Source of the DNA: Stackebrandtia endophytica
GTDB taxonomy: Bacteria > Actinomycetota > Actinomycetes > Mycobacteriales > Micromonosporaceae
Assembly: GCF_006716355.1 (NCBI RefSeq)
Contig: NZ_VFOW01000001.1
Span: forward strand, 2,604,001-2,668,000
Length of the DNA: 64,000 nucleotides
Reading direction: 5' to 3'
In this document: positions 63,162-64,000 of the stretch, one piece after another
Layout of the letters: each line of letters starts with the position of its first letter
Position numbering within the stretch: the stretch's first letter is position 1
Notes under the pieces: model-generated
Told to the model about the DNA's origin: nothing
The model's database searches: none
What the model saw: only the letters and a program-made list of their open reading frames with translations
Position numbers and translations under genes: made by a program

Positions 63162-64000
63162 TCAGCGGTTGCGCATCTCGCTCACCATGTCGTCGGCTTT
63201 GCCGTACAGGTAGTTGGTCATGGTCTCCTCGTCGACACTGGTGGTGCGGGTGGTGACGGTGAGAACTACGAACGAGCCGGCGGCGTCCACGATCCACAGG
63301 CCCTGTTCGTAAGCGGAGATCAACGAATCGACCTGGAACCGGTAGTCGTCTTCGAACTCGGCGTCGTTCAGTTCCTCCCGCAGATCAGTGGCGGAGCTGG
63401 AGTCCTCCAGCGCCAGAACCAGCTGCGACACCCGGACGTCCCCGCCCTCGGCGTCGTGAACGATCTCGAAGGCGTACTGGCAGCCGCTGTCGGTGAGCTT
63501 CGTCCCGCGGGCCACATCCGAACACGAGGCGTAGTCCCAGCCGTTGTAGTACTCGGCGGACAGGCTGGTTCCCTCGAAGCTGCCCGACCAGGACGCGGCA
63601 TAGTCCAGGTAACTGGCGTTCTCGGATACCGGGTCCTCGCTCGGGGGATCCGAAGGTTCCTCCGACGGCGGGGCGCTGGACTGCTGCCCGGTCGGGGGAT
63701 CATCGTCACCGCCGCCACCGATGTTGATGACCAGGAAGGTGCCCAGCGCCAGCAACAGCACCACACCGATGACCGCACCGACGATCAGGCCGGTGTTACT
63801 GCTCTTCTGCGGTTGAGGCATCGGAGGGCCGAAGCCGCCCATTCCGGGCTGGGGCATCCCGGGCTGGCCGTAGCCGGGCTGGCCCATCGCACCCGGGCCG
63901 CTGACCGGGGGGCCGCTCATCGGTGGACCACTCATCGGAGGCGCGCTCATGGGCGGAGCGGCCGGATTGTATCCACCCGGTGACGACTGCTGCGGCGCGC
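63162..64000 (-). CDS. Membrane-anchored protein with Pro/Gly-rich N-terminus (5' partial)
   Basis: At least 279 residues, open to the window edge; the true start is probably further right because the frame stays open and Pro/Gln/Gly-rich past the ATG at 63950. The visible part has MSGPPM-like repeats, one membrane helix (about 53-75 from that ATG), a Pro/Ser/Asp linker and an exported domain with two Cys (about C144 and C157). Plan resembles actinobacterial DUF-type single-pass proteins; function unknown. Confidence 0.75.
   Translation of the reverse strand, partial: APQQSSPGGYNPAAPPMSAPPMSGPPMSGPPVSGPGAMGQPGYGQPGMPQPGMGGFGPPMPQPQKSSNTGLIVGAVIGVVLLLALGTFLVINIGGGGDDDPPTGQQSSAPPSEEPSDPPSEDPVSENASYLDYAASWSGSFEGTSLSAEYYNGWDYASCSDVARGTKLTDSGCQYAFEIVHDAEGGDVRVSQLVLALEDSSSATDLREELNDAEFEDDYRFQVDSLISAYEQGLWIVDAAGSFVVLTVTTRTTSVDEETMTNYLYGKADDMVSEMRNR

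Overview
The window is about 64 kb of high-GC actinobacterial chromosome, dense with genes and without tRNA or rRNA. Evidence for Actinomycetota: a CrgA gene next to a DUF881 protein, class E sortase and PabA-type amidotransferase, SigE-family sigma factors, HrcA/CIRCE-controlled groEL, frequent GTG starts and strongly G/C-biased third codon positions. A Glycomycetales-like organism is a guess from overall style and cannot be proven here.

Layout. 1-613: tandem ~106-bp hairpin repeats. 614-2110: copper-type operon (CsoR with its operator, CopZ, membrane-anchored HVHP protein). 2322-5502: c-di-AMP riboswitch, two NlpC/P60 hydrolases, secreted Pro-rich repeat protein. 5515-8590: GH20 hexosaminidase and a DivIVA-like coiled-coil protein; then 800 bp of low-complexity DNA. 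9391-13778: FluC pair, secreted trypsin-like protease, ABC-2 exporter. 13798-16902: P450 divergent from an unusual HTH regulator plus an unknown gene. 16913-21441: operon of small ORF, ABC exporter, histidine kinase and response regulator, divergent from an Imm5-like gene. 21557-25164: Nudix, and an epimerase flanked by two paralogous lipoproteins. 25299-28653: PabA, sortase E, DUF881, CrgA, then two palindromes made of DnaA boxes. 28697-34973: thiolase, PH-domain protein, BKACE, asparaginase, MarR/SnoaL pair with twin operators, LysR. 35023-40595: RIO kinase with a candidate leader peptide, MurQ, dipeptidase, CutC-like protein with a repeat-derived tail. 40698-45168: duplicated SigE sigma/beta-propeller modules, one partner frameshifted. 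45559-56234: groEL2 with two CIRCE elements, membrane protein, cold-shock protein, PaaN dehydrogenase, MFS exporter, ArsR-like regulator, three paralogous double-GNAT proteins. 56315-64000: lipoprotein, Mop-HTH plus modABC, a 930-bp gene-poor gap, threonine synthase under a SAM-I riboswitch, and a membrane protein running off the right edge.

Common threads are envelope and sensing functions: cell-wall hydrolysis (NlpC/P60, MurQ, GH20, sortase, CrgA), metal and ion handling (CsoR/CopZ, FluC, Mod, CutC), and local duplication (lipoproteins, sigma modules, GNATs, NlpC/P60). Cis-regulatory content is rich: two riboswitches, CsoR, MarR and HrcA operators, several strong intrinsic terminators and clusters of DnaA boxes. 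The items that look least described are the small-ORF/ABC/two-component operon with its divergent Imm5-like gene, the duplicated sigma/propeller modules, the paired Cys-rich lipoproteins, and the DnaA-box palindromes.
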